Source: Streptomyces sp. AM 2-1-1 (GTDB taxonomy: Bacteria > Actinomycetota > Actinomycetes > Streptomycetales > Streptomycetaceae). Taken from it: a DNA stretch of 64,000 nucleotides. Positions within the stretch are counted from its first letter, which is position 1, and each line of letters opens with the position of its first letter. Below, one piece after another: positions 9,722-18,499 of this stretch. The translations under genes and the position numbers were made by a program. The stretch covers positions 3,658,001-3,722,000 of the forward strand of contig NZ_CP119147.1 in NCBI RefSeq assembly GCF_029167645.1, given 5' to 3'. The notes under the pieces are model-generated. The model was not told the DNA's origin and did not search any database. It saw nothing but the letters and a program-made list of their open reading frames with translations.

Positions 9722-12700
9722 CAATCGATCCGCGTCTGCTCCGGTACGCCCGCGCCACCCGCTTCTTCCTCGGGGCCGTGGTGGCGCTGGGCGCCGTCGG
9801 AGCGCTGCTGGTCATCGCCCAGGCGATGCTGGTGGCCGAGATCGTGGTGGGCGGGTTCGAGGACGGGCTGGACGTCTCCGGTCTCCGTACCCCTCTGCTC
9901 CTGCTGGCCGGGGTCGCGGTGGGCCGGGCGCTGGTCGCCTGGCTCACCGAGCTGGCCGCCTACCGGGCGAGCGCGGCGGTCAAGTCGGAGCTGCGCGGCA
10001 GGCTGCTGGAACGGGCCTCGGGGCTCGGACCGGCCTGGCTCCACGGGCAGCGCACCGGTTCGCTCGTCGCCCTCGCCACCCGGGGCGTCGATGCGCTCGA
10101 CGACTACTTCTCGCGGTACGTCCCGCAGCTCGGCCTGGCGGTCGTGGTGCCCGTCGCGGTCCTGGCGCGCATCGTCACCGAGGACTGGGTGTCGGCGGCG
10201 ATCATCGTGGTCACGCTGCCGCTCATCCCCGCCTTCATGATGCTCATCGGCTGGGCCACCCAGTCCCGGATGGACCGGCAGTGGAAGCTGCTCTCCCGGC
10301 TCTCCGGCCACTTCCTGGACGTGGTCGCCGGGCTGCCCACCCTCAAGGTCTTCGGCCGGGCCAAGGCGCAGGCCGAGTCGATCCGGAAGATCACCTCGGA
10401 TTACCGGCTGGCGACCGTCCGGACCCTGCGGCTCGCCTTCCTCTCCTCCTTCGCGCTGGAATTGCTGGCCACCCTCTCGGTGGCCCTGGTCGCCGTCACG
10501 ATCGGCATGCGACTCGTACACGGCGAACTCGACCTGTACACCGGCCTGCTGGTGTTGATCCTCGCCCCCGAGGCGTATCTGCCGATCCGCCAGGTCGGCG
10601 CGCAGTACCACGCGGCGGCGGAGGGGCTCGCGGCGGCGGAGGAGATCTTCGCGGTGCTGGAGACCGAGCTCCCCGAGGGCGGTACGGCGGACGTGCCGGC
10701 GTCCCTCCGGATCGAGCTGGACGGGGTGACCGTCCGCCACGGGGGCAGGACCGACGCCTCGCCCGCAGGGGCCTCGCTGGTGGTCGAGGAGGGGGAGACC
10801 GTCGCGCTGGTCGGCCCGAGCGGAGCCGGCAAGTCCACGCTGCTCGACGTCCTCCTCGGCTTCACGGCGCCGGACGCGGGAACCGTCCGGGTGGGCGGTG
10901 TGGATCTCGCCGCCCTCTCCCTCGCACACTGGCGCGCGTGTGTCGCCTGGGTGCCGCAGCGCCCCGTCCTCTTCGCCGGCACGGTCGCGGAGAACGTCCG
11001 GCTGGCCCGGCCGGACGCCGACGACGCCGCGGTGACGGCGGCGCTGCGCGACGCGGGGGCGCAGGAGTTCGTGGCGGCCCTCCCCGACGGGGAGCGCACC
11101 CTCCTGGGCGAGGACGGCGCCGGACTGTCGGCCGGGCAGCGCCAGCGGCTCGCCCTGGCCCGCGCCTTCCTCGCCGACCGGCCGGTCCTGCTGCTCGACG
11201 AGCCGACCGCGAGTCTGGACGGCGCCACGGAGGCGGCCGTCGTGGACGCCGTACGACGGCTGGCGGCGGGGCGGACGGTCCTGCTCGTCGCGCACCGGCC
11301 CGCGCTGCTGCCGCTGGCCGACCGCATCGTGACGCTGGGACCGCCTCCCACCGGCGCACTCTCCGCCGGGGCGGCGCACGAGCGGGCGGACGCCTCGCGC
11401 ACGGCTCCGGTCCGCGCGGAGCCGCCCGTACGCACGCCCGCTCCGCACCTCCTGCGGGAGACCGCGCCGCGAACGGGCAAGGTGCTCGCCCGGGTCCGTG
11501 AGGCAGCGGGCGCCCCGCGCCGTCGGCTGGCCCTCGCCCTGCTGCTGGGCAGCCTCGCGCTGGGTTCCTCGGTGGGGCTGATGGCGGTTTCCGGCTGGCT
11601 GATCTCCCGCGCGTCCGAGCAGCCCCCGGTGCTCTACCTGATGGTGGCGGTCACCGCGACCCGCGCCTTCGGCATCGGCCGGGCCTTCTTCCGCTACGCC
11701 GAACGCCTCGTCTCGCACGACACCGTGCTGCAGCTCCTCGCCGAGCTGCGCGTCGCCGTCTACCGAGGGCTTGAGCGCGTCACACCCGCCGGACTGCGCA
11801 CCACCCGCCGGGGCGACCTGCTCTCCCGGCTGGTGGCGGACGTGGACGAGCTCCAGGACTACTGGCTCCGCTGGCTGCTCCCGGCCGGTACCGCCGTGAT
11901 CGTGGGCGTGGCCTCCGCCGGCTTCCTCGGCATGCTCCTTCCGGCGGCGGGCGTGGTCCTCGCCGCGGGCCTGCTGCTCGCCGGAGCGGGTGTGCCGCTG
12001 GTCAGCGCGGCGGCGGCCCGCCGGGCGGAACACCGGCTCGCGCCGGCCCGCGCCGACCTCGCGGTCCGGGTCACCGACCTCCTCGGCGGTACCGCCGAAC
12101 TGACCGTCGCCGGTGCGCTGCCCGCGCGCACCGCGCGGGTGCGGGAGGCCGACGGGGTCCTCACCCGGATCGCCGCCCGGGCGGCCTCCGCCACCGCCCT
12201 CGGCGGCGGCCTCTCCTCGCTCCTCTGCGGGCTGACCGTGGTCGCCGCCGCCCTGGTGGCGCTGCCCGCCGTACGGAGCGGCCGGCTCGGCGGCCTGGAA
12301 CTCGCCGTCGTCCTGCTCACTCCGCTCGCCGCCTTCGAAGCCGTGACCGGGATGCCGCTCGCCGTCCGGTACCGCGCCCGCGCCCGCCGGAGTGCGGAGC
12401 GTGTGTACGAGGTGCTGGACGCGCCCGTCCCCGTACGCGAACCCGGGACGGCAGCCGCGGCGCCCGCCACCCCCTTCCCCCTGGAGCTGCGGGGAGTGAC
12501 GGCCCGCTACCCGGACGCCCCCCGGCCCGCCCTGGACTCCGTCGACCTGACCCTGGAGCGGGGCCGCCGGATCGCCGTCGTGGGCCCGTCCGGCTCCGGC
12601 AAGACCACGCTCGCACAGGTCCTGCTCCGCTTTCTCGACGCGGAGTCGGGTACCTACCGGCTCGGCGGCACGGACGCCGCGGCACTCGACGGGGACACGG

Positions 12701-13251
12701 TCCGCGCGTACGTCGGGCTCTGCGCGCAGGACGCGCACGTCTTCGACAGTTCGGTACGCGAGAACCTGCGTCTCGCCCGTACCGACGCCGGCGAGGAGGA
12801 GCTGCGGGACGCCCTCGCCGGGGCACGTCTGCTCGACTGGACCGACTCGCTGCCGAAGGGTCTGGACACCTTGGTGGGCGAACGCGGCGCCCGGCTCTCC
12901 GGTGGCCAGCGCCAGCGCCTCGCGCTCGCCCGCGCCCTGCTCGCGGACTTCCCGGTGCTCGTGCTCGACGAGCCCGCGGAGCACCTCGACATCGCCACGG
13001 CCGACGCGCTGACCGAGGACCTGCTCGACGTCACCCGGGGGCGCACCACCGTGCTCATCACCCACCGGCTGGCGGGTCTCGACGCGGTGGACGAGATCGT
13101 GGTGCTGGACGGCGGGCGGGTCGCACAGCGCGGCACGTACGCCGGGCTCGCTGCGGTGGACGGGCCGCTGCGCCGGATGCTGGAGCGTGAACGGGCGACG
13201 GACCTGCGCGCGGTGCGTTCCCCGGCCGGTTCCCGGCCGGCTCTCGTCTGA
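9715..13251 (+). CDS. cydDC: Fused CydD-CydC cysteine/glutathione ABC exporter
   Basis: 1178 residues: two complete ABC half-transporters in one chain, as is normal in Streptomyces. Half one (CydD-like) has spans within residues 1-320, Walker A GPSGAGKST near 365, signature LSAGQRQRLALARA near 470 and Walker B VLLLDEPTAS. Half two (CydC-like) has spans from about 590, Walker A GPSGSGKTT near 960, signature LSGGQRQRLALARA and Walker B LVLDEPAEHLD. The pair exports thiols to the outside, needed for cytochrome bd assembly. The GTG at 9715 is chosen because AAGGGG precedes it; a 31-codon upstream extension lacks a site. Same operon as cydAB. Confidence 0.95.
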   Translation: MKPIDPRLLRYARATRFFLGAVVALGAVGALLVIAQAMLVAEIVVGGFEDGLDVSGLRTPLLLLAGVAVGRALVAWLTELAAYRASAAVKSELRGRLLERASGLGPAWLHGQRTGSLVALATRGVDALDDYFSRYVPQLGLAVVVPVAVLARIVTEDWVSAAIIVVTLPLIPAFMMLIGWATQSRMDRQWKLLSRLSGHFLDVVAGLPTLKVFGRAKAQAESIRKITSDYRLATVRTLRLAFLSSFALELLATLSVALVAVTIGMRLVHGELDLYTGLLVLILAPEAYLPIRQVGAQYHAAAEGLAAAEEIFAVLETELPEGGTADVPASLRIELDGVTVRHGGRTDASPAGASLVVEEGETVALVGPSGAGKSTLLDVLLGFTAPDAGTVRVGGVDLAALSLAHWRACVAWVPQRPVLFAGTVAENVRLARPDADDAAVTAALRDAGAQEFVAALPDGERTLLGEDGAGLSAGQRQRLALARAFLADRPVLLLDEPTASLDGATEAAVVDAVRRLAAGRTVLLVAHRPALLPLADRIVTLGPPPTGALSAGAAHERADASRTAPVRAEPPVRTPAPHLLRETAPRTGKVLARVREAAGAPRRRLALALLLGSLALGSSVGLMAVSGWLISRASEQPPVLYLMVAVTATRAFGIGRAFFRYAERLVSHDTVLQLLAELRVAVYRGLERVTPAGLRTTRRGDLLSRLVADVDELQDYWLRWLLPAGTAVIVGVASAGFLGMLLPAAGVVLAAGLLLAGAGVPLVSAAAARRAEHRLAPARADLAVRVTDLLGGTAELTVAGALPARTARVREADGVLTRIAARAASATALGGGLSSLLCGLTVVAAALVALPAVRSGRLGGLELAVVLLTPLAAFEAVTGMPLAVRYRARARRSAERVYEVLDAPVPVREPGTAAAAPATPFPLELRGVTARYPDAPRPALDSVDLTLERGRRIAVVGPSGSGKTTLAQVLLRFLDAESGTYRLGGTDAAALDGDTVRAYVGLCAQDAHVFDSSVRENLRLARTDAGEEELRDALAGARLLDWTDSLPKGLDTLVGERGARLSGGQRQRLALARALLADFPVLVLDEPAEHLDIATADALTEDLLDVTRGRTTVLITHRLAGLDAVDEIVVLDGGRVAQRGTYAGLAAVDGPLRRMLERERATDLRAVRSPAGSRPALV

Positions 13252-13258
13252 GGGCCTC

Positions 13259-13302
13259 GGCGGCGGCCCGGGCCAGGCCCCTTCCCCGGCCGGGCCGCCG
13301 CC
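13259..13302 (+). terminator. cyd operon terminator
   Basis: A perfect 13-bp stem, GGCGGCGGCCCGG with its complement, 18-base loop, starts 7 bases after the cydDC stop. Confidence 0.75.
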
Positions 13303-13350
13303 CTTCCCCAGAAGGGGCACTTCCGACTTTCCGTGCGTACCGCCGCTCCG

Positions 13351-13356
13351 TACGCT
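13351..13356 (+). promoter_or_regulatory. -10 box, leaderless promoter of the sensor kinase
   Basis: TACGCT ends six bases before the ATG and no ribosome site is present, the standard arrangement for a leaderless actinobacterial mRNA. Confidence 0.6.
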
Positions 13357-13362
13357 CGGTGC

Positions 13363-15135
13363 ATGGCGGAGCGGCAGGAGCACGAGCGGCACCCGGCGGG
13401 CCAGGACGGGGCCGCGCCCCGGAACGCGTGGGACCAGGACTCGCTCGAAGCGGCCAGCCGGGCCGCCCGTGACCTGCAGGGTCTCTCCCCCGAGCTCACC
13501 GCCCGCGTACCGCAACTGCTGGAGGCCATGCGCTCGGTCGGTACGGGGCTGGAGCTGCACTCCACGCTGAACCGCATCTGCGAGACGGCCGCCGAACTCG
13601 CCCACGCCAGGTACGCCGCGATCGGGGTGGTGGACGAGACGGCCGAAGGGCTCCTCGACTTCGTCACGCACGGCATGCCGGACGAGCAGGCGCGCGTGAT
13701 CGGGCGCCGGCCGAGCGGCCGCACCGGCCTGCTGGGGGCGCTCATCCACGATCCCGCGCCGGTGGTGCTGACCGATCTGACCACCGATCCCCGGTACGCC
13801 GGGTTCCCGCCCGGCCATCCCCCGATGCGTACTTTCCTGGGCGTTCCCATCAGCGTCCAGGGGCAGATCTTCGGCAATCTGTACCTCGCCGAGAAACACC
13901 ACGGTGGCGCGTTCAACGAGTACGACCTGCACATGGTCCGGGTGCTCGCCACCGAGGCGGGCATCGCCATCGGCAACGCCCGCCTCTACGAGGCCGCCCG
14001 GCAGCGCGAGCGGTGGATCGACGGCTCGGTCGCGGTGACCACGGCGCTGCTCGCCGGCGGGGACGCGGACGAGGCCCTGACCGTCGTCGCCGAGCAGGCC
14101 CGCCGGCTCGCCGACTCGGCCGCGGGCGCCGTTCTGCTGCCGGTGGGGAAGGACGGGGCGGGGGGACTGGAGGTGGTCGCGGTCGCCTCCGACGACCCGT
14201 CCACCTCGCTGGGCGTGATCATCGGGCCGGAGAATCCGGTGGCGTCGGCGCTGCTGGCGGGGGAGCCGGTGTTCATCGACGACTCGGCGGACGACCTGTG
14301 CGTGATCAGCCGCGCCTCCGAGCGGTACGGCGGCCCGAACATGCTGCTGCCCCTGCGCAGCGACGACCGCGTCCTCGGTGCCCTGTCCACGCCCCGGGCC
14401 CGGGGGCAGCGGCCGTTCACGGCGGCCGAACGGACCCTGGCCACCCAGTTCGCCTCGCAGGCGGCGCTGGCGCTGATGATGGCGGAGGCGCAGCGCGACC
14501 GCGAGCGGCTCGCCGTCTACGAGGACCGGGACCGGATCGCCCGGGACCTGCACGACCTGGTCATCCAGCGGTTGTTCGCCACCGGGATGATGCTGGAGAG
14601 CGCCCGGCGCCGGTCGGTGGTGCCGGAGGTGAGGGAAGGCGTCGGCCGTGCCGTCGACGAGCTGGACATCACCATCCAGGAGATCCGTACCGCCATCTTC
14701 GCCCTCCAGCAGGAGCCTGCCGAGGCTCCGTCCGGACTGAGCGTCCGGGTGCTGCGGGAGATCAACATGGCTGCGGTGCCCCTCGGCTTCACGCCCTCGC
14801 ACCGCTTCGTGGGGGAGATCGACACCCTGGTGGGCGAACTCACCGGGAAGAACCTGATCGCCGCCCTGCGGGAGGCCCTGTCCAACGCCTTCCGGCATGC
14901 CCGGGCCTCGTTGATCGAGGTGGTCGTCGACGCCACCGTCACCCTGCCGGACGGACGGGACGGCGTACGGCTGACGGTCTCCGACGACGGGGTCGGCATC
15001 CCGGAGGGCGGCCGGCGCAGCGGACTGCGCAACCTGGCCCGCCGGGCCGAGTCACTGGGCGGGGCGAGCCGCTTCGGCCCCGGGCTCGGGAGGGACGGCG
15101 GCGGTACGTCGGTGGTCTGGGAAGCGCCGCTCTGA
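13363..15135 (+). CDS. GAF-GAF sensor histidine kinase, DosS/DevS type
   Basis: 590 residues. Two GAF domains (about 50-200 and 225-370) precede a HisKA_3 dimerisation domain with phospho-acceptor DRIARDLHDLVIQRLFA (His about 396) and a HATPase domain (REALSNAFRHAR N box, SDDGVGIPEGG, GLRNLARRAESLGG). The sequence FGNLYLAEKHHGG-FNEYDLHMVRVLA at the end of the first GAF is typical of DosS/DevS proteins, in which that GAF binds haem and senses O2/NO/redox. No transmembrane span is seen, so it is cytosolic. No response regulator is adjacent: it is an orphan kinase directly downstream of cytochrome bd, fitting a hypoxia role by inference. The start follows a leaderless promoter. Confidence 0.9.
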   Translation: MAERQEHERHPAGQDGAAPRNAWDQDSLEAASRAARDLQGLSPELTARVPQLLEAMRSVGTGLELHSTLNRICETAAELAHARYAAIGVVDETAEGLLDFVTHGMPDEQARVIGRRPSGRTGLLGALIHDPAPVVLTDLTTDPRYAGFPPGHPPMRTFLGVPISVQGQIFGNLYLAEKHHGGAFNEYDLHMVRVLATEAGIAIGNARLYEAARQRERWIDGSVAVTTALLAGGDADEALTVVAEQARRLADSAAGAVLLPVGKDGAGGLEVVAVASDDPSTSLGVIIGPENPVASALLAGEPVFIDDSADDLCVISRASERYGGPNMLLPLRSDDRVLGALSTPRARGQRPFTAAERTLATQFASQAALALMMAEAQRDRERLAVYEDRDRIARDLHDLVIQRLFATGMMLESARRRSVVPEVREGVGRAVDELDITIQEIRTAIFALQQEPAEAPSGLSVRVLREINMAAVPLGFTPSHRFVGEIDTLVGELTGKNLIAALREALSNAFRHARASLIEVVVDATVTLPDGRDGVRLTVSDDGVGIPEGGRRSGLRNLARRAESLGGASRFGPGLGRDGGGTSVVWEAPL

Positions 15136-15138
15136 CGG

Positions 15139-15984
15139 TCAGCGGGCGGCGAGCAGGTGTTCGAGGACGACCGCCACACCGTCCTCCTCGTTGGTGAGCG
15201 TGCGGCGCGAAGCGGCCGACAACGCGGCCGGATGGGCGTTGGCCATCGCGTACGAGGTACCGGCCCAGTGCAGCATCTCGACGTCGTTCGGCATGTCCCC
15301 GAAGGCGACGACCTCCTCGGCGAGCACCCCGCGCTCGGCGCAGTACTCCGCGAGGGTGCGGGCCTTGGAGACGCCCGCGCCGCCGGCCTCCAGCAGGGCG
15401 GACGGGCTGGACCGGGTGAAGGACACCAGGTCCCCGACAGCCTCACGGGCCAGGGTGAGGAACGCGTCGGGGGCGATCTGGGTGTGGTGGGCCAGAAGCT
15501 TCAGCACGGGGGCACCCGTGCCCGGTACCTCCTCGTCCAGCAGCCTCTCGGCGGCCGCCACGGTCGCCCTGGGGTCCTGGAAGAGCGGCGGGTAGAGCGG
15601 CTCGTAGTGGACACCGGTGGTGAACTCCACCGCGAAGGTGGTGCCGGGCGCGGCGCTCCGTACCCGGTGCACGACGGCCAGTGCTTCGGCCCGCCCGAGC
15701 GGGTGGACCTTGATCAGCCTGCTGCCCGCGCTGAGGTCGACCACTGCCGCTCCGTTCGCGCAGATCGCGGTCGCGTGCGCCGGCAGATGGGAGACCACCG
15801 CGTCCATCCAGCGAGGCGGCCGACCCGTGACGAAGAGGACGTGCACGCCCGCCCGTTCGGCCGCCCCGAGCGCGGCGATCGTGCGCGCCGACAGGGTCTT
15901 GTCGTCGCGCAGCAGGGTGCCGTCCAGATCCGTGGCTATCAGCCGGGGCACGACGGGAGGCGGTGCGTCGGTAGGCGTGGTCAC
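15139..15984 (-). CDS. Cof-type HAD phosphatase (1)
   Basis: 281 residues. Motif [15 protein letters not shown] (nucleophile and acid/base Asp), motif II VTGRP, and motif IV FGDMPNDVEML with a C2B-type cap between, as in Cof/YidA sugar-phosphate phosphatases. The GTG at 15984 follows GGGAG by nine bases. It converges with the kinase gene with only a 3-bp gap, so their transcripts must end inside each other or in overlapping hairpins. A second, closely similar paralogue is at 25508-26320. Confidence 0.9.
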   Translation of the reverse strand: MTTPTDAPPPVVPRLIATDLDGTLLRDDKTLSARTIAALGAAERAGVHVLFVTGRPPRWMDAVVSHLPAHATAICANGAAVVDLSAGSRLIKVHPLGRAEALAVVHRVRSAAPGTTFAVEFTTGVHYEPLYPPLFQDPRATVAAAERLLDEEVPGTGAPVLKLLAHHTQIAPDAFLTLAREAVGDLVSFTRSSPSALLEAGGAGVSKARTLAEYCAERGVLAEEVVAFGDMPNDVEMLHWAGTSYAMANAHPAALSAASRRTLTNEEDGVAVVLEHLLAAR

Positions 15985-16262
15985 CGGGCCATTCTCCCGC
16001 ATTCGGTGCACGGGCGTGCGGGGGGTCGCACATATGAGAGGCGCACGCCTCTGAGCAGCCGGGTAGGCCTCCGGCATATGCCAGGGCCTTGCGTGCGGAT
16101 CTTGGGCGGGATCCGGGGCGGAGGTACCGGGGACGGAGGACCCGGGGGAGCCGGGCGGGCCGGGAGGGTGGGCCGTGGGCGGGGACCGGCGGGCACCCGG
16201 CGCGCGAGGGCCGGAACCGGCCGGGGCCCTCACTCACCGGGCGGCGGCGGACGCACCCCGGT

Positions 16263-16268
16263 TATCGT
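16263..16268 (+). promoter_or_regulatory. -10 box, leaderless promoter of the LLM-class gene
   Basis: TATCGT followed by seven bases and the ATG at 16276. No ribosome site is present. Confidence 0.55.
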
Positions 16269-16275
16269 CGGTGAC

Positions 16276-17169
16276 ATGCGTCTGAGCACGGTGATCCTCC
16301 CCCTTTATCCCTGGGGCGAAGGACAGAAGATCTGGCAACGGGCCGAAGAACTCGGTTTCCACGCCGCCTATTCGTACGACCACCTGTCCTGGCGGTCGTT
16401 CCGCGAGAAGACGTGGTTCGGGGCGATTCCCACGCTGACGGCCGCGGCCGTCGTCACCGAGGACCTGCGGCTCGGCACCCTCGTGACCTCGCCGAACTTC
16501 CGGCACCCGGTGACGCTGGCGAAGGAGTTGATGTCGCTCGACGACATCTCGGGCGGCCGGGTCACCCTGGGGATCGGGGCGGGCGGCAGTGGCTTCGACG
16601 CCACGGCGCTCGGGCAGGAGCCGTGGACACCGCGCGAGCGGGCGGACCGCTTCGGGGAGTTCGTCCCGCTGCTGCACCGGCTGCTCACCGAGGGCGCCGT
16701 CTCGCAGCGGGGCACCTTCTACACGGCGGAGGAGGCCCGGAACATCCCCGGGTGCGTCCAGTCGCCCCGGCTGCCGTTCGCGGTCGCCGCGACCGGCCCG
16801 CGAGGGTTGCGGGTGGCAGCGGAGTACGGTCAGGCCTGGGTGACCACCGGCGACCCGAAGCTGTACGACGAGGGGACGCCGGAGCAGTCCGTCGAGGCGT
16901 TGCGCGGGCAGATCGCCAAGTTGGGCGCGGCGTGCGAGAAGGCCGGGCGGGACGTGGCGGAGCTGGACAAGATCCTGCTGACCGCGTTCACCCCGGACCG
17001 CAACCGCCCGATGGAGTCGGTCGAGGCGTTCGTGGACTTCGCGGGCCGCCACCAGGAGCTGGGCTTCACCGAGCTGGTCGTCCACTGGCCCGTTCCGGAG
17101 TCGGAGTTCGCCACGGATCCGGTCGTGTTCGAGCAGATCGCGACGGAGGCGCTCGACCGACTGGGCTGA
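16276..17169 (+). CDS. LLM-class (luciferase-like) F420-dependent oxidoreductase
   Basis: 297 residues, TIM-barrel luciferase-like fold. Seen: the N-terminal beta strand MRLSTVILPLYPWGEG, WRSFREKTWFGAIPTLTAAAV, LGTLVTSPNFRHPVTLAKE (conserved in F420 enzymes) and GGRVTLGIGAGGSGFDATALG, the cofactor-phosphate loop. Substrate unknown; in Streptomyces such proteins usually take coenzyme F420. The start at 16276 is supported by the leaderless promoter. The 290-bp region before it holds only short palindromes such as GGCATATGCC (around 16,074). Confidence 0.88.
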   Translation: MRLSTVILPLYPWGEGQKIWQRAEELGFHAAYSYDHLSWRSFREKTWFGAIPTLTAAAVVTEDLRLGTLVTSPNFRHPVTLAKELMSLDDISGGRVTLGIGAGGSGFDATALGQEPWTPRERADRFGEFVPLLHRLLTEGAVSQRGTFYTAEEARNIPGCVQSPRLPFAVAATGPRGLRVAAEYGQAWVTTGDPKLYDEGTPEQSVEALRGQIAKLGAACEKAGRDVAELDKILLTAFTPDRNRPMESVEAFVDFAGRHQELGFTELVVHWPVPESEFATDPVVFEQIATEALDRLG

Positions 17170-17257
17170 CCGGAGGCCGGAGGCCCGTGACCGTGTTCGG
17201 GCCCCGGGGCGGTGCCGGACCGGGCGGCCTTCCGGCGGGCCTCCCGCCGGGAGCCGG

Positions 17258-17800
17258 TCAGCCGGGGAAACGCAGATAGGCGGGGGGTACGGACTCCGCC
17301 AGCCACACCCCGTTGGCACTGACGCGGAAGACGTGCCCGTCGCGGTGCATCGCTCCCGCGTCCACGGAGAGCACCACGGGCCTGCCCCGTCGGGCTCCGA
17401 CCCGGGTGGCCGTCTCCCGGTCGGGCGAGAGGTGGACGTGGTGGCGGGCCATGGGCCGCAGCCCTTCCGTCCGGATCACGGGAAGGGACCGGCCCACCGT
17501 GCCGTGGTAGAGGAACGGGGGCGGCTCGGCCGGCGGCAGGTCGAGGTCGACGGAGACGGTATGGCCCTGGTTGGCGCGGAGGCGGTCCCCCTCAAGGGTG
17601 AAACGCTGTTTGTCATTGACCTCGACCACGTACGCGAGCTCGGCCCGGGTGATCGGGAAGCCGTGGCGTTCCGCGGCTCTCAGCAGCTCCTCGACGGCCA
17701 CCCACCCGTTCGGGTCGAGGGTGAGCCCGATGCGTTCCGGCTGATGCCGCAGGTGCTTGGAGAGGTACTTCGACACCTTCACGGTGCGTCTGTCGTCCAT
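17258..17800 (-). CDS. kptA: RNA 2'-phosphotransferase (Tpt1/KptA)
   Basis: 180 residues, full family length. It moves a 2'-phosphate from RNA to NAD+, making ADP-ribose cyclic phosphate. The Arg-His-Arg-Arg catalytic tetrad region is recognisable: SKYLSKHLRHQPE (Arg/His near residues 14-16), LYHGT, RHHVHLS and the later ARRGRPVVLSVD. Bacteria lack the eukaryotic-type 2'-phosphate tRNA splicing that supplies its classic substrate, so its role may be in RNA repair or NAD+-cap/ADP-ribose chemistry. The ATG at 17800 gives the conserved N terminus. Confidence 0.93.
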   Translation of the reverse strand: MDDRRTVKVSKYLSKHLRHQPERIGLTLDPNGWVAVEELLRAAERHGFPITRAELAYVVEVNDKQRFTLEGDRLRANQGHTVSVDLDLPPAEPPPFLYHGTVGRSLPVIRTEGLRPMARHHVHLSPDRETATRVGARRGRPVVLSVDAGAMHRDGHVFRVSANGVWLAESVPPAYLRFPG

Positions 17801-18499
17801 GGCTTCAGAGTGCCCGGCCCGTCCTCGGCGGCGCACCCGGATTTCTTCGGCGTTGCCGAACTACGGGTGGCTTCGGGGTTTGATCCACAAGCAACTCGAC
17901 TTATCCACAGGCTGTTTGGCATTTCTGTGGACAACTGCGGTCCGCTGTGGGAAGTTTGACCAACTTCTGCATCAAAAAAGCTAGATGTATGAATTGTCTC
18001 CAAAGGGGCGCTCCACTGCTCGTGTTCCGGACCTCGCAACACCGCTCCGACCCTCGTGAGATCCCATGGTCCGGGCACAGCACCCCACTTGTAAGGGAAG
18101 AGAAACGCTTCCTCCACCGTGGTCGGAGGAGCCATGCCGGCGCGGACGGAGGGGCGGAGAGCGCGCACGTCACCGTCCCGCCGACACGAACAGCTCTTAC
18201 GCTGAGCGCCGTTCTGTCCACAGAACCGTGGCCGGCATGGTCGACTCCGGCGTCCGCACGTCCCCCGAATGATCTACGGCAGGGCGCCCGCGGGGCGCAC
18301 GACCGGGACGGGGGAGAAACGTCCCGCCGCCGCGACGCGGTGCCAAGCGCGGACGCGTACGCCGTCGAACGCGCCAGCACCGCACCCCGATTGGGCCGTT
18401 CCACCCCCAAGGTGGATTCTCAGCGTGCTTGTTCGTCATCACCTCTGTCGGAGCGGCGACCGACGCGACGCAACGGAACGCCGAACCCGAGTGCCCCGG
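17801..18499. other. Gene-poor 700-bp region with DnaA boxes
   Basis: No convincing gene. It is notably AT-richer around 17,870-18,000, with an A6 run near 17,975, and contains the DnaA-box cluster A. It may carry the kptA promoter and the end of the SDR-fusion transcript. Confidence 0.6.
17881..18222. promoter_or_regulatory. DnaA-box cluster A
   Basis: Perfect TTATCCACA at 17901-17909 and perfect TTGTCCACA on the minus strand at 17926-17934. One-mismatch boxes are TGATCCACA at 17881-17889 and CTGTCCACA at 18214-18222. All are intergenic. Confidence 0.65.

Noticed and set aside
9463..14898. A very long (1811-aa) reverse-strand open frame
   Set aside because: It is the antisense shadow of cydDC and the sensor kinase, which have strong homology, ribosome sites and third-position GC bias.
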